From Branchiostoma floridae (taxonomy: Eukaryota; Chordata; Leptocardii; Amphioxiformes; Branchiostomatidae), in contig NC_049979.1 of the NCBI RefSeq assembly GCF_000003815.2, positions 15,786,393-15,850,392 on the forward strand: a stretch of DNA of 64,000 nt, read 5' to 3'. Below the pieces are notes generated by a model. It was not told the DNA's origin. It ran no database searches and saw nothing but the letters and a program-made list of their open reading frames with translations. Positions 10,991-22,700 of the stretch are shown piece after piece (positions within the stretch are counted from its first letter, which is position 1; every line of letters begins with the position of its first letter). Position numbers and translations under genes: made by a program.

Positions 10991-13299
10991 TCATTGCTTG
11001 TCCTTGTCTGTGTCTGGTTGTTTGTCCAGCAGGGCCGACCTGATGCCGACCTTCTGTAGTTCCTCCACCAGGTCTCCGTTCTGGTGCATCTGCAGTAAGA
11101 TGTCACAGCCGCCCACAAACTCCCCGCTCAGGAAGACTTGTGGGATGGTTGGCCAGCTACTGTAGTCCTTGATACCTGAAGATACAAACAGTTGTCAAAA
11201 TTACAGTGAGATTTAGATATGAACATGGAGCTTTTTGTGTAGTAGCTGGCATGGTACAGTGTACCTTATTCATGTCCAGTATTTCAAAAGTAGCCACTGA
11301 CAGCTGGTAATCTCTAAGCAGTTAAATACTATTTTGGCACTTGGATACTGTCTTGCTAGTGGAAGATCTATTTTGGGATTTAATACACAGCTGGCACCTT
11401 CACACAAACACAAGGTCATTCCAATATATGTATCTTATTAGATGTTCACAGTCTAATTTTTCTGTAATCAATTTTTGTAATTAAAACACCAGACCACCAA
11501 GGATCGAAATCATGTAATAATGTTATGCTCCACTGTTATAACCATGTAGGCATCATTTTCACACGCCCCTCCCCCGGCCTATATATGGTACTTGTAGAAT
11601 TATAGAGGGGCGAGTAAGAACAGAAAGAAACAAACATGCCATCCGGGTCAGCGGATTACAAATCCAACGTGCAAACCACAACACCAAAAGCTCTAGAGCC
11701 ATTGGCGTGGTCAGTTTGGCAGCGCTTAAACCCCACTGTTACACTACTCCCCCTTTTCTTTTCAAGATTTGTCCTCGAATCTCCGAGATCGACATCCCTG
11801 TGTGGCATATCTTAGTCTGTTACTCACAGTGTGGCACATCCGCTAGCCTGTTACTCACTGTGTGGCACATTTACAGCCTGTTAGGCCCGATCTAGACACA
11901 TTTTTCCCCGATGTAGCCCCATCTACCGATATCGGCGGGGCCGATATCGGGGCGCATCTAAACACATTTTGCAAATGGTAGCGCGGGACACCCGCGGCGC
12001 GGAACATTCGTGACCTCTGGTGACACATCCCTCGGATTTCAAAATGGCAGGAATGCCGCTAGCTTTTCCACTCGTTATCAATCAGGTAATGTTCTTTCTG
12101 TATCTCATGCACGTGACCTTAAACATGAGACGCCATGCAAGGGTAGGGCGCAGGAGGCCATTGAGATACAGGGAGAGACGACAGCGGCCGGCTAGAGTGA
12201 ACGCAGCGTTCTTTCTCACTGCCCTGACTGTGGCGGAGGGTGGAGAGCCTGTACACCGGGGTGTACCAAAGAATCCCGCGTCCTTTTGGGATCTCCTCCT
12301 CTGACCATACACTTATAACTATAAGAAAGGCGGTTTCTACATGGCTCCATGGCGCGCACAGCTTTTCCCTTTGCCATCTTTCTCTCCCGCGCCAAAATGC
12401 CGCTGGTCCCGCGCTATATGCTAATGAGCCCGCGTTAACAATAGTTTTATGCTAATGACCTTCCCGAATTCGGGAAGCATCTACACGCGCGCAGAAGATG
12501 TTGGGGACCCCTGCTAAGGTATCAGTAAGGTATCATACGAATGGTCCAGACCTTTCGGGAGAAATTTTCCCGATATAGTAATGGCGATATAGCAGTTCCA
12601 TCTAGACGATGAAAAAAAGCTGTCGGCAAATGGTTGTAGGCTCGCCAATATCGGGAAAAATTGTATGTAGATTGTGCCTAACTCACAGGGCCGGTGTGGG
12701 AACCATTGTAGAATTATAGAGGGGCGAGTAAGAACAGGAAGAAACAAACATGCCGATATCCGGGATCGAACCGGGGTCGGCGGATTACAAATCCAACATG
12801 CAAACCACAACACCAAAAGCTCTAGAGCCACTGGCGTGGTCAGTTTGGCAGCGCTTAAGCCCCGCTGTTACATACTTCCCAATCTGAGCTGAGATGACCT
12901 CGAGGACGTTGACTTGCATAACTAACAATCATGTCATCCAGCTGGATTATAAAATAATAATAATCGTCTGGTGTATGATTCTATTATAATCGATTGCCAC
13001 ACAGATTTCTGTCTTCAAACTTTACCTTGTCTAAGATTCTCGTCTTCTAAGACGTTGTAAGAGGAGTAGTTGTCGACTCCGTGCATCCTGAGGATCTGTA
13101 CCACGGCGTTACTGAAGCCGCACATGGGCTGCTGTGGAACACCCTTCATAAACACCACCACCTTGTCCTTCTTCACCAGCCCGTCGATGTGTTCCCGGCT
13201 CCCCGTGTCCGCTGCCTCACTGCTCAGGGCCCGCAGGAAAGCCGACCGAGCCCCCTGCGTCCTCAGAAACCTAGCTGTGGTGAGAAAAACTCGACTCAT
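10991..13299 (-). CDS. GLRX5: Mitochondrial monothiol glutaredoxin-5
   Basis: Two exons, 13026-13299 (ATG at 13299) and 10991-11175 (TGA), join in phase 1 and code for 152 residues, close to the human length. The N-terminus is rich in Arg, Ser and Ala and lacks acidic residues ([20 protein letters not shown]), as in a mitochondrial presequence. The glutaredoxin domain follows, with [10 protein letters not shown], the monothiol active site CGFS (in [15 protein letters not shown]), the glutathione-binding [19 protein letters not shown] and a short polar tail ending DTDKDKQ. Family knowledge: it carries [2Fe-2S] clusters between the ISCU assembly machine and downstream targets in the matrix. It is head-to-head with the ankyrin-GH20 gene. 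The 1.85-kb intron holds a DNA transposon and two tRNA-derived repeats. Confidence 0.96.
11592..11755 (-). repeat. tRNA-derived (SINE-like) repeat, left copy, B box lost
   Basis: About 80-90% identical to 12706-12880, in the same orientation. Read on the - strand it has a tRNA-Thr(TGT)-like head. Compared with the right copy, about 15 bases covering the B-box GGTTCGATCC are missing near 11640-11655, so this copy should have lost its internal Pol III promoter. The right copy gives the better picture of the family. Confidence 0.6.
11756..11883. repeat. Short tandem repeat interrupted by a transposon
   Basis: Units of about 37 bases containing CTGTTACTCAC and GTGTGGCACAT occur at about 11795-11880. 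The last unit breaks at CTGTTA and resumes as CTCACAG after the transposon at 12682. The intact units therefore show the original target site of the insertion. Confidence 0.6.
11884..12678. mobile_element. PIF/Harbinger-like DNA transposon (about 795 bp, probably non-autonomous)
   Basis: The left end GGCCCGATCTAGACACATTT and the right end, read in reverse complement as GGCACAATCTACATACAATT, form imperfect terminal inverted repeats of about 33 bp. The flanks are TTA (11881-11883) and TAA (12679-12681). The neighbouring tandem-repeat units show that the uninterrupted target was CTGTTACTCA, so a TTA target-site duplication with one later change fits best. A 3-bp TWA duplication is typical of PIF/Harbinger. 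An open frame at 12020-12304 (+) codes for a basic Arg-rich segment but shows no DDE nuclease motif, so the element probably lacks its own transposase. Confidence 0.65.
12706..12880 (-). repeat. tRNA-derived (SINE-like) repeat, right copy
   Basis: Read on the - strand it contains an A-box-like TGGCTCTAGAGC, an anticodon-arm-like TTGGATTTGTAATCC (anticodon TGT, Thr) and an intact B box GGTTCGATCCCGG. A tail shared with the left copy follows. The tRNA part is extended compared with a normal tRNA, so I call it a tRNA-derived repeat and not a functional tRNA gene. Confidence 0.6.
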
Positions 13300-13745
13300 G
13301 TTGCATTCACCCCGAAACTACTGCTATTACATCAGTGAGAAACTTCTGATCGTTTGAAGGTTGACCGAACAACACCTCCATCCGCCATATCCGGTGAGAA
13401 CTATTTTTGTCCATTGAGCAAATTTGGAAAGCAATATTGACATATGCTGCTACATCCTGGTAACCATTAATGAGTGTAGTATGTACAAATATCCAGTCAG
13501 TTTTTTTTTTAACATTGTGTATTTTGTGTACATTGGTAGGGCGGAAGATTATGTACCGGAGGTCAAAGTTGCCCGCCGGAAGTACATGTTGACCCCTGAC
13601 CTGGCGAGGACAGGGCGATGTGGCACCGACAACACTGACAGGAAAGCCGGTTGTACGGCTCACGGTTCGGATATGGCTTAAACTAACATTTTCTCCAGAA
13701 AACTGGATGTTGTTTTATCTGACAACCAAGGAAAGGGAACGAAGA
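13300..13745. promoter_or_regulatory. Putative bidirectional promoter region
   Basis: 446 bp separate the start codons of GLRX5 (- strand) and the ankyrin-GH20 gene (+ strand), which diverge. There is no obvious TATA box near either start. Shared promoter activity is inferred from geometry only. Short open frames here (13307-13663, 13424-13681) show no domain. Confidence 0.4.
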
Positions 13746-16700
13746 ATGCTGCAGGAGTTCGTGGACAACCTGCAGGCCGGCATAGACGCGGACAGAACCG
13801 ATATCGTGAGGGAGATCGTTTCAGCGGCGGCCAAGTGTAGGTCGCAGTTTGGGGCGGTCAGAACTTTGGAAACCTAGAGCATCAAAGATCTTTGAATTAA
13901 TCTTAATTGTGCATCTTTCAAACATTTTATAGTCTTTCAGAAATTCTGGTACTACCGCATAGTTTTTCGATGCATTAGTTTATTGATAGATGTCCATTAG
14001 ATGTGCAACGTTTGTTGAAAATGGTTGTTAGTTATCCTCATGCCTCAACTGCTTTCCTACTATCCTAGTCAACAGTTTACCTAATTAAGTTGCCAATTTG
14101 AATAACTTAAGGCGTGTGTATTCTTAATGTCTAGCTTCCTGTGATTTCTACACAGTACTGTTTCCTCATGATCAACACATCGTAACTCAACTCATGGGAT
14201 GTCGTGAAATCATATTTTAGAGCTGGCAAGTGTCCAAAGGATAGTTCCAAACATACCAGATGCAGATATAGAGGAATAAGGCCACACCAATTTAATTTCT
14301 TGGTTCACGGATTCGCTCGCTCCTATTTTTTGGAAAAAAAAATAAAAATAAAAATTATCACTCAATTTTATTTCGCCCTCTCGCTCCATATTTTTTATGA
14401 AAAAATCCGTGAACCAAGAAACCATTGGTGTGGCCTAAAGAAAGGAAAACTGTAATTGGGTGTGTCAAGCTTGGATAAAGTAGGAAAGTTAAGCTTTTGA
14501 GATGACCTCTTTGATAAGGAGGTTGGTATTCATCACACCTCTTCATATACATGTAACATTACTAGTACTTATAATCCAATAAGTATCAGATGGCAGCATC
14601 AGTGACAGTTATTGGCTCATATTACACCACAGGGACCAAGTTTGGTGGGATGTCATAACTATGAGTCAGTATGTGTATAATTGCAAGATTGCATGAAAAA
14701 ATAAGATGAGTGGGTTGGAAGGTGTTGTGGTTTTAGCTTTGGTATGGTTATGGCTTTACATTACAAAGAACATCTCATCATCTAGTGTTTTTTAATGCAC
14801 CTGACAGGCAAGGATGCAGATGAAAATATCCAGGTGAAAAGTTGTTTGTCTCACCTGTCATGTTTTGTTGTTGCACCTGACAGGTGAGGATGCAGATGAA
14901 GGAGACATCCAGGTGAAGAAGCTGCTGAATCACCTGGATGCAGAGGAGCAGACATTCCTACACGTGGCCACTAAGGTTAGACAACTTCATCTGTATGTCT
15001 CTGTTCTACATGTGATTTAATGAAACCATACTGATGAAGGTGTATTGTCAATTATTAAAACATATTTACAATAGGAGAGATATAAATAGAGATAGAGAAA
15101 GTAAATGCTTTTATTAGATTTGATGTATTTTTCTTTGAGCCATGTTAACTTACAAAATATTTCAGCAAGGCAGCGTGGACATCATACGCACCCTGCTGTC
15201 CGCTGGTGCTGACCCCGGCATCCAAGACAAGAATGGCGACACGCCCTTTGACCTTTCACCTTCCCAGGCTGTCACCAATGTGTACAACGAGGAGCTTCTC
15301 CAGGCCATTGCTCAGTCTAAGTAACACAGTTGAATTTTATTCTACACTTTGATAGGGTAACCTCAGTAACAATGTCTATTTACTTTTTACTGGCTATCTT
15401 TTCTGATAACTTGCCTACAAAGGATGCTTGTAGCACAGTAGTGAGGAATCGCTGAGGACGTTATGGCATATCACATTGATGTTGTTTCACTAGGATACAG
15501 TCCCTGGCAAGGTTTAAACTGGTCATGAAAGGTGGTAGTCACTCACTCTTGTAAACCTTCCAAGTTGAATGAGTTGATGATGTTCTGTTCTTTTCTCTTC
15601 AGTGTTGGTCGTGTGTGTCAGCTGATCGCAGCAGGGGTCAACATTAACCTGCGAGACTCCGTGGAGGGAAGGAACACCCCGCTGCACTGGGCCGCCTCCT
15701 TCGCCAACCATGAGATGGTGCAGTGTCTCTGTGGTCAGTCTTTTACCATTAACGTGTACATATGCTGTTATTACCTCTTGTACGAAAGTTATGGGTTCAG
15801 TTTTATTTGTTGATTTGTCTCTTTGGAAGAAGATCAGAGGTGTTTTTAAATATCTCCTGTTCAGTAAGTAGCCTGAGAAATGATGATAATAGTGTAGGGA
15901 ACGAACAAACTTATAAGTGCATTGGAGATTGATTTTGGCACCTGTTTATTGCTACAGACAGAGGGGCAGATGTGAACCTGTGTAACAGTAAGGGTGCCAC
16001 AGCCCTGCATGATGCAGTCCTGAGGAAAGACACAGACATCGTACAGGAACTACTGGAACATGGGGCCTGTCCACTCATGGTGGGCACTAAAGGGTAGGGA
16101 ATGCTGAAAACAAGAACATGCTTATACATGTGATAGAAGTTAAGATACCACTTTATATCCAGGAAGAAAACATAGAATTGGTTGTTACTTGTTAGTTGAT
16201 GGTCTTCAGTGGTGATGAGCTGTTGAGTTGAACTATGCACAGTTTTGTTGTTACTGCTTACAGTGGTGTCTAGGTTTTACAGATGTTCTTTAACTTTTGA
16301 ACACATTAAGTTCCTGATGTTTCCTTCTGCAGGAGTTACACAGGAAAGAGAGCCCTGGACCTTGCTGACCCATCCTCAGAACTGCATATCTTGCTGCAGG
16401 AGTACAGCAGCAAGGCTTTGGCTAATGGAACACTGGCTGAGGACAGCTCGGCAGGTATGGGGAATCAAACTACATTTTTCATGCAAGTCAATCAAAAGTG
16501 CAAGTGGTGCAAATTAGTATTAGAAATCTAAATCTGTACTAAATTCCACACTGATAACATGTCCACAAAGATTTTCAGCATTTATGTGTCTGTTTTGTAA
16601 AACTTCTATTCAGTTGATTCTGTCTAAAAAAAAGTTGCTATTAAAAGTTGTGTTCACCCCTAAATAACAAAGTGTGACATTATATGCTGATTTATATGAG

Positions 16701-19700
16701 ATGGAAGTATAGGCCACAAGCATATGTGGTACTAACTAACCTTAATTTGTTATTAAACTTGCCCATTGTACAACTATGGCTAAAACATTTTCAGATTCTG
16801 TAACCTCATGTTTGACTTCTTTTGTGTTAGCTCAGAATATTTCAACTTGGTACAGATATTAAGAAGTTTGTTCCACATTCTGTTCTGACAGAGAGTGTTG
16901 AGGGCGAGGACCCTGTTACACCTGACCTCCTGGCACACAAGAAAGCGCCCCCTCCCTTGTTGAGCAGGAAGGACAGCACATTGTCTGAGGAACTGCGTAT
17001 ACCGCCCATCCCCATCCCTGTGAACATGGAGGCAGAGGGGGCAGATAACTCCCTACAGATGGACAGTCACCTCGTGGATAAGGTCAGGGTAGTGGACTAC
17101 TCATTTCTTGTCCTAATGGGGTGGTAGCAAGTTAGAATTCTTACTTCATAACTGTACAACATTGCTTGTTAGGGTTGCTTGACACCAACGTCCAGTTTAT
17201 GCATATATGAACTTTCTCTTTTCAAACTTATACCATGGACTATTCCCTAAACTATTGAAAGAAGATTAGTGGATGGTAGAAATTGGTCTTTGATTACAAA
17301 TTTATCATGTATAAAAATGATTAGAAGGTAAAAATGATTAGTGGGAACTTCTAGATTGAAGTGTGGCTGTGCAGTTGTTCTTCAGTTCATGCTGCCTCTA
17401 GGGCAGTTTTTCAAGTGCATGCAGCTAACTTTTAACCATGCAAAGTCAGCTACAGCCAAGGAGATTCTGATGAGAAAATCATTGCCTTATTCAGATAAGC
17501 CATCTGCTGTCGGCGACCAATGTGTCTGCTCCCCCGAGCCCCCTGGTGACCGATACCAGACTACACCTGCTGTGGCCACAGCCACAAAGACTGGCACAGG
17601 GAGAGGGAGACCCCTGGAGGCCTAGTGCAGAACTGCAGGTGTTTGTTGACCAAGGTCCTCACCAGGGTAGGTGGCTGTGCTAACACAGTCAAATGCAGGT
17701 TTCTGTACAGTTCTTCAGTCCTCTAGCTCATCCCTAGATATGACCTGATACAATATATTAAGTCTAATCCAAAATTCATTCATCTATTCCTTAGGCCAAG
17801 GTGTATACTCACCAAAAAATACAAAATTCCACTTCCACTTCCACAAAGCCATTCAGATTATCTGTAAAAGCCAGCAAACCAACAATGCTGTAGAAAGTAT
17901 GAATTTCTTGATGAAATGTCATAACATAAGGCAAGTAGTAGGTAGCATTTTTGCTTTACAACACCCAAACAACTCATGTTTTTTCCATAATGTGACCACA
18001 TGTCATGTATTCCTGCTGAACACAGTGAATGTAACAGACATCATGGCCCTGTGGGAGAACCTCCAGCCCAGTCTCCAGCTGATGGGGCTGCAGTACTCCC
18101 TGTGTGCTGGTCCTGCCAGGCGGGTCCCGGACAGGCCGGTGGTCGTGTGCCTTGTCAATAGCAGGCTGTGTAACAGGAGCAACAGCTACAGGATCACAGT
18201 CTCACATAAAAGGGTACTACAATGTTTATGTATTACCAGTAGTATGGTTTGACAGTGTTTGAAGTGTTAGTACTGTACATTCATTTGTTAATGCTGCATG
18301 GCACTTAAAAATAGGTGGAAAAAAGTATAGGTCTTTTGAATCTCAACAAACAAATGGACCATAAGGCTAGAGTGTGCTGTCCATGGAGGTAATATGTTTA
18401 GGTTGGCATAGTTTGGTGTGTGTCTTACTTTGCAACTGCAATACAATTCCGCTATTTCACAGATAAATTGTACCCACATTTCAGGTTCTGCTCGTGGGTA
18501 GTGACACCTGTGGCCTGTGGTATGCCTTGTGTACATTTCTGCAGCTCCTTAAACTGTGCCATAACCAGGGGATCCCTGCACTACAGGTGAATTATCTCAT
18601 CTTATACTAGTAGTATATAGACAATACTTTATAGATAACCTAAAATCTTCCTGTTTGTCCTTATCTACATCTGTAGAGCAGCATCATTGGACTGTTTTAG
18701 AATTTTGAATTAATTATAAGTAATTAGACACTGACCTGGAAATTACCTTTTTTTTTTTCTTTCTTTAACATTTACAGTTTTTGTTTGCATGTAATTTGGT
18801 CTTGTTATATAGGATATGATTTTTTTCCTATTCCAGATCACTGACTGGCCACAAGTCAGTTGTAGAGGAGTGCTTATAGAAACTTGCAGTGGAAGAGTCC
18901 CGAAACTGGTAAGCCTCGTACCATTTTTTAAAATGCACTCAATATGATAAATGATTTATGTATGTTTTCCTTTCAACAATCTTATGTGTGACTGGAACTG
19001 TAGCCCCATTTTAAATGCCCCTCTTGTCTCACTCATCTCTTTTGTTTTTCCTGCAGGAGAACCTCTTAGTACTAATAGAAAGACTGGCTCTCCTGAAGAT
19101 AAACCAGGTAAACATACATGTACCCTTCTTACTTAAAATGGCATCTGATTTAGTGTCATTAATGAATGGGGTATCCCTGCCAAGTATGTAATTTTTTTTA
19201 CCACAATAATTGCTACATGTATCTCTCCTCAGGTACATCTGTACACCAAGGTGGACAGTCCAGTACCAGAGCCTTATAGTCCCAGGTAAGGGTATTTAAA
19301 AGAAGACAAGTATACACTTTCAATATTTGCAGTTGCCAACTTTAAAATATTGATTCAGATGTAAAGTTATCAGTCAATGCATAACTTGTGTATATTGGAG
19401 CAGAGATAAGAAATGAAGCTTTAGGCACTTATTCTGGCACAAACTCCCCTTTTTTGCAGTGAGCTGTGCCAGATCCAACAGTTTTGTCAGAGGAGACACA
19501 TGATGTTGGTTCCTACCATTGATGTAACAGGAGACAGTAATATGGATGGTTCTCCACTCTCTGCATATGTCAGACACTGTAAAAATAGGCTCAGAGCATT
19601 CCCAGCCTGCAGGTCAGTAGTATGAACAGCTGTCTTCATCTTGTTGCTGATGTAGTGATCTGTTTAGCTGATGCAGTTGCTTTGTCACTGCTAATAAACA

Positions 19701-22700
19701 ACTGGTCCATGTGCTCAGGACGTGGTATTCCTCAGAACCTAATGCTGTCCATGTGTACAAAGTATATGCTGCATCACACCTACTCAAGTTTTTAAATCAC
19801 TGTTGTATTTTTAAATCTTTAGTCCCACCTATGTTAAATCTCTGTTTCAGTTATGTAAATGTTGGTCCAGTCCTGAGTGAACTAATTCTGGAAGATGCCA
19901 GACAACGACTGGCAGATGGGGTAAGTAAATAATTATTCATTCTCAAAAAGAAAAACATTTACCTAAAGAGTTGTAACACAAGTTAGATCAAACATTCCTA
20001 GTCACAATGCAGCCTGTACATTTGTACCTAACAATCATTCCTTGATTCATAATGCAGCCTGTACCTAGCAAGCACACCCTTGTACATACAACGGATACCA
20101 TGTGGGGGGTTAGAATTCAAATCATTTGGTTTTGTGTGATGATAATTTGTCCCTTTGTCTCCTACAGATAGATTCAGCTACAACTTCAGACTCATTTCCC
20201 CAGCTCCCAGTACTGGACCATCAGACTCCCTTGTTGTGTGTGAACAGCAGAGAGGGGATAGCAGGATATGCACAGTGCCTTCCCCTGGGCTGTATTGCCA
20301 CAGAGTATGGCAACAAGGTAAGCACTTTGGAAGCAATATTTTCCAGCTAGGAAGGCCAGATTTGTATGAATGCCTTTAATTTGGATCTGTCAATACTTCT
20401 ACAATTGTTTACACATAGGTATATTCTCATATTCAACTGAGGAGCTTTGTCTAGAGTCTTCATGTTTATATTTTATCCATGGATGCTGTTTTATTCACAA
20501 GATAGTGAATTGCTTGGCCTAGTTCAATATGCTGTCTATAGTTCTGATATACATAAAACACCAGGAAACCAGGCTTAATGGCCAGTCCTGCTAACCTACC
20601 CCAGCCCAGACTGTCCCTTGTGTGGGTGGCAGGTTTGGCAGGTAGAAGTTGTGGGAACTGTTGGACAGGTGATCAGGACAGCCCTTCTGGTCACATGCAG
20701 CTTCAGTCCCAACATGACCTTTAACCTGCAGGAATATGGAGTTGGACAGGAGATGTTTGTCCAAACTCTGACAGGCTGACAGGGAGAGTCAAGCGGGGTG
20801 TCTGAGGTGCCAGGCTTCAGGAATGTTCTGGCATGCGATTCACCCCAAACAAAACTTTGAACTTATATGAATAGACTTGGACTTCAGTGTTGTACTTTCT
20901 TTGCACAACAATATCTGTTTTTCTGAGGTCAATATTCATTAGATATAGCTTATCTCTGTACTTTCCCTGTACACTTTTCGCTCAGACACTTCCTTAAGTA
21001 TCTACACTGCTAACGATCTTGTAGTGATTCCTGATGAGTTTATGATGTAACATGTAATAGCATTAGGTAACTGTGCCTGTGAGTTGTTACTGCCTTACCT
21101 CCAATGTTGCCTTATATGTCTTCATCTCTTTCAGGCTGACTATGACTTCCAAAAATGTTCCAAAGACATTGTAGAAGAAGGGTGAGTACTTGTAGTTCAC
21201 ACTAAAACTCTTAATTGTAAAGCAATTTTTGCACACGTATTTGAGTTCAAGAGAATATGTCTATCAACTCCATCCCTCAGTATGAATGGAGGTTAACCTG
21301 GACTTGTACATTGTTGTTTGTCTGTTATTTCAGACATGGACTTATTCTATGCCCTGGAACAGCGGCCTGGGACAGGTAAGTGTTATGGATGTCTACTGTA
21401 ACATGTACTAGTAATTGCTTTGATGAACCCATTTTGATTGAAAACATTGAAAGTAACATTTGTTTTGAGAGGCAAACAAAACTGATTTTGCTGAACAGGC
21501 AGATTGAAGTAAGCTCTAATCTTGGAAGTGGTATTTCAACTATATCAGAAGTATGAAAAATGATAAGAATTAAGATCATGCAATTTGTTCTTGACAGTAT
21601 TGGAGGCTGCCCAGAAGCAACTGTGAGCAACATCTTCAACGCTACAAGAGCTGCTGTGTCTTATGGTGCCTTGGGGATACTTGTCTGTGATTGGTCGGGC
21701 AGAGGTCATCTGAATCACCAGCCAATCAGCTGGCCTGGCTTTATTACCACAGCTGGTTTGTCGTGGAACCCCTCCTCTCATTGGGTGAGTAGCTAACCCT
21801 TAGGTTATGGCCGTGTGAATGGGAACTGCTCAAGTACATGTGTACAGTGTAATTTATTCAGTTAAAGAAGATGAGTGTTACTTTCATATTTGGAATGAAC
21901 ATTTTAGATTATTTCAACACAAGTCACTGTAAGCTTGCAAACTCAGAGGTCTCAGAGTTAAACATTATACATCTGTACTTTCTTCATGCACATGTTGTAT
22001 TTACTTAGCTTCTCATATAATCAGTCAAAAGTCACATACCTAGTGTACATATTCTCATATGTTATTACTCTAAATCCTGGTGAAGGATTGCAAGAATGTC
22101 TGTCACAGGCTATTAGTTGATTCCAGCTTGGAGAGAGATGGTCTCACATGAAGATTGAAGTCACAATGTTTATTTCATGAGTATAATAAGTTACCATGTT
22201 TGTGTCCTATCTCTCCAGGACTTTGTCCATGCCAACCTCCCAGACCTGATCAACACCCATGTGTACCAGGACAGAGCTGGTGTGATGGGTCAAGTCATCA
22301 TCGAGCTGGGTCGGGCGGAGACTTACCTCCTCAGGGTGTCGCGGCAGCAGCGTATGAACGACAACACGGACCTGCCTGGTCAGGACGGGTCCCTCCTGTA
22401 CCAGCTCATGTCACCAAAACTACTGGAGGACAGTGTGAACATCGAGAGACTCACACCCGACAACGTGCAGGTCAGGGTGCTACACACTTGGACAAAACAA
22501 TTCCCCAATCACTCAATTGATTAATTAATTGATCAATCAATCAGTTATTTAGTCAGTCAATCAATCGATCTGTCTTTTATACAAACACGTTTACAGACAT
22601 TAAAAGTACACATCCCTTGAAGTCTCAAAAAATTGCCTTAGGCTGAAGATTTATTAAGGGTAAATAAAGGTAGAAAAAAGTAGAATGGTAATGATAAAAC

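Noticed and set aside
12020-12304. 94-codon frame inside the Harbinger-like element as a transposase
   Set aside because: It is Arg-rich and has one hydrophobic stretch but shows no DDE nuclease or Myb-like motif. Treated as part of a non-autonomous element.
12706-12880. Functional tRNA-Thr gene
   Set aside because: The A and B boxes and a TGT anticodon-like loop are visible, but the D-arm region is extended, acceptor pairing is poor and a second copy with the same 3' extension exists. It is a tRNA-derived repeat.
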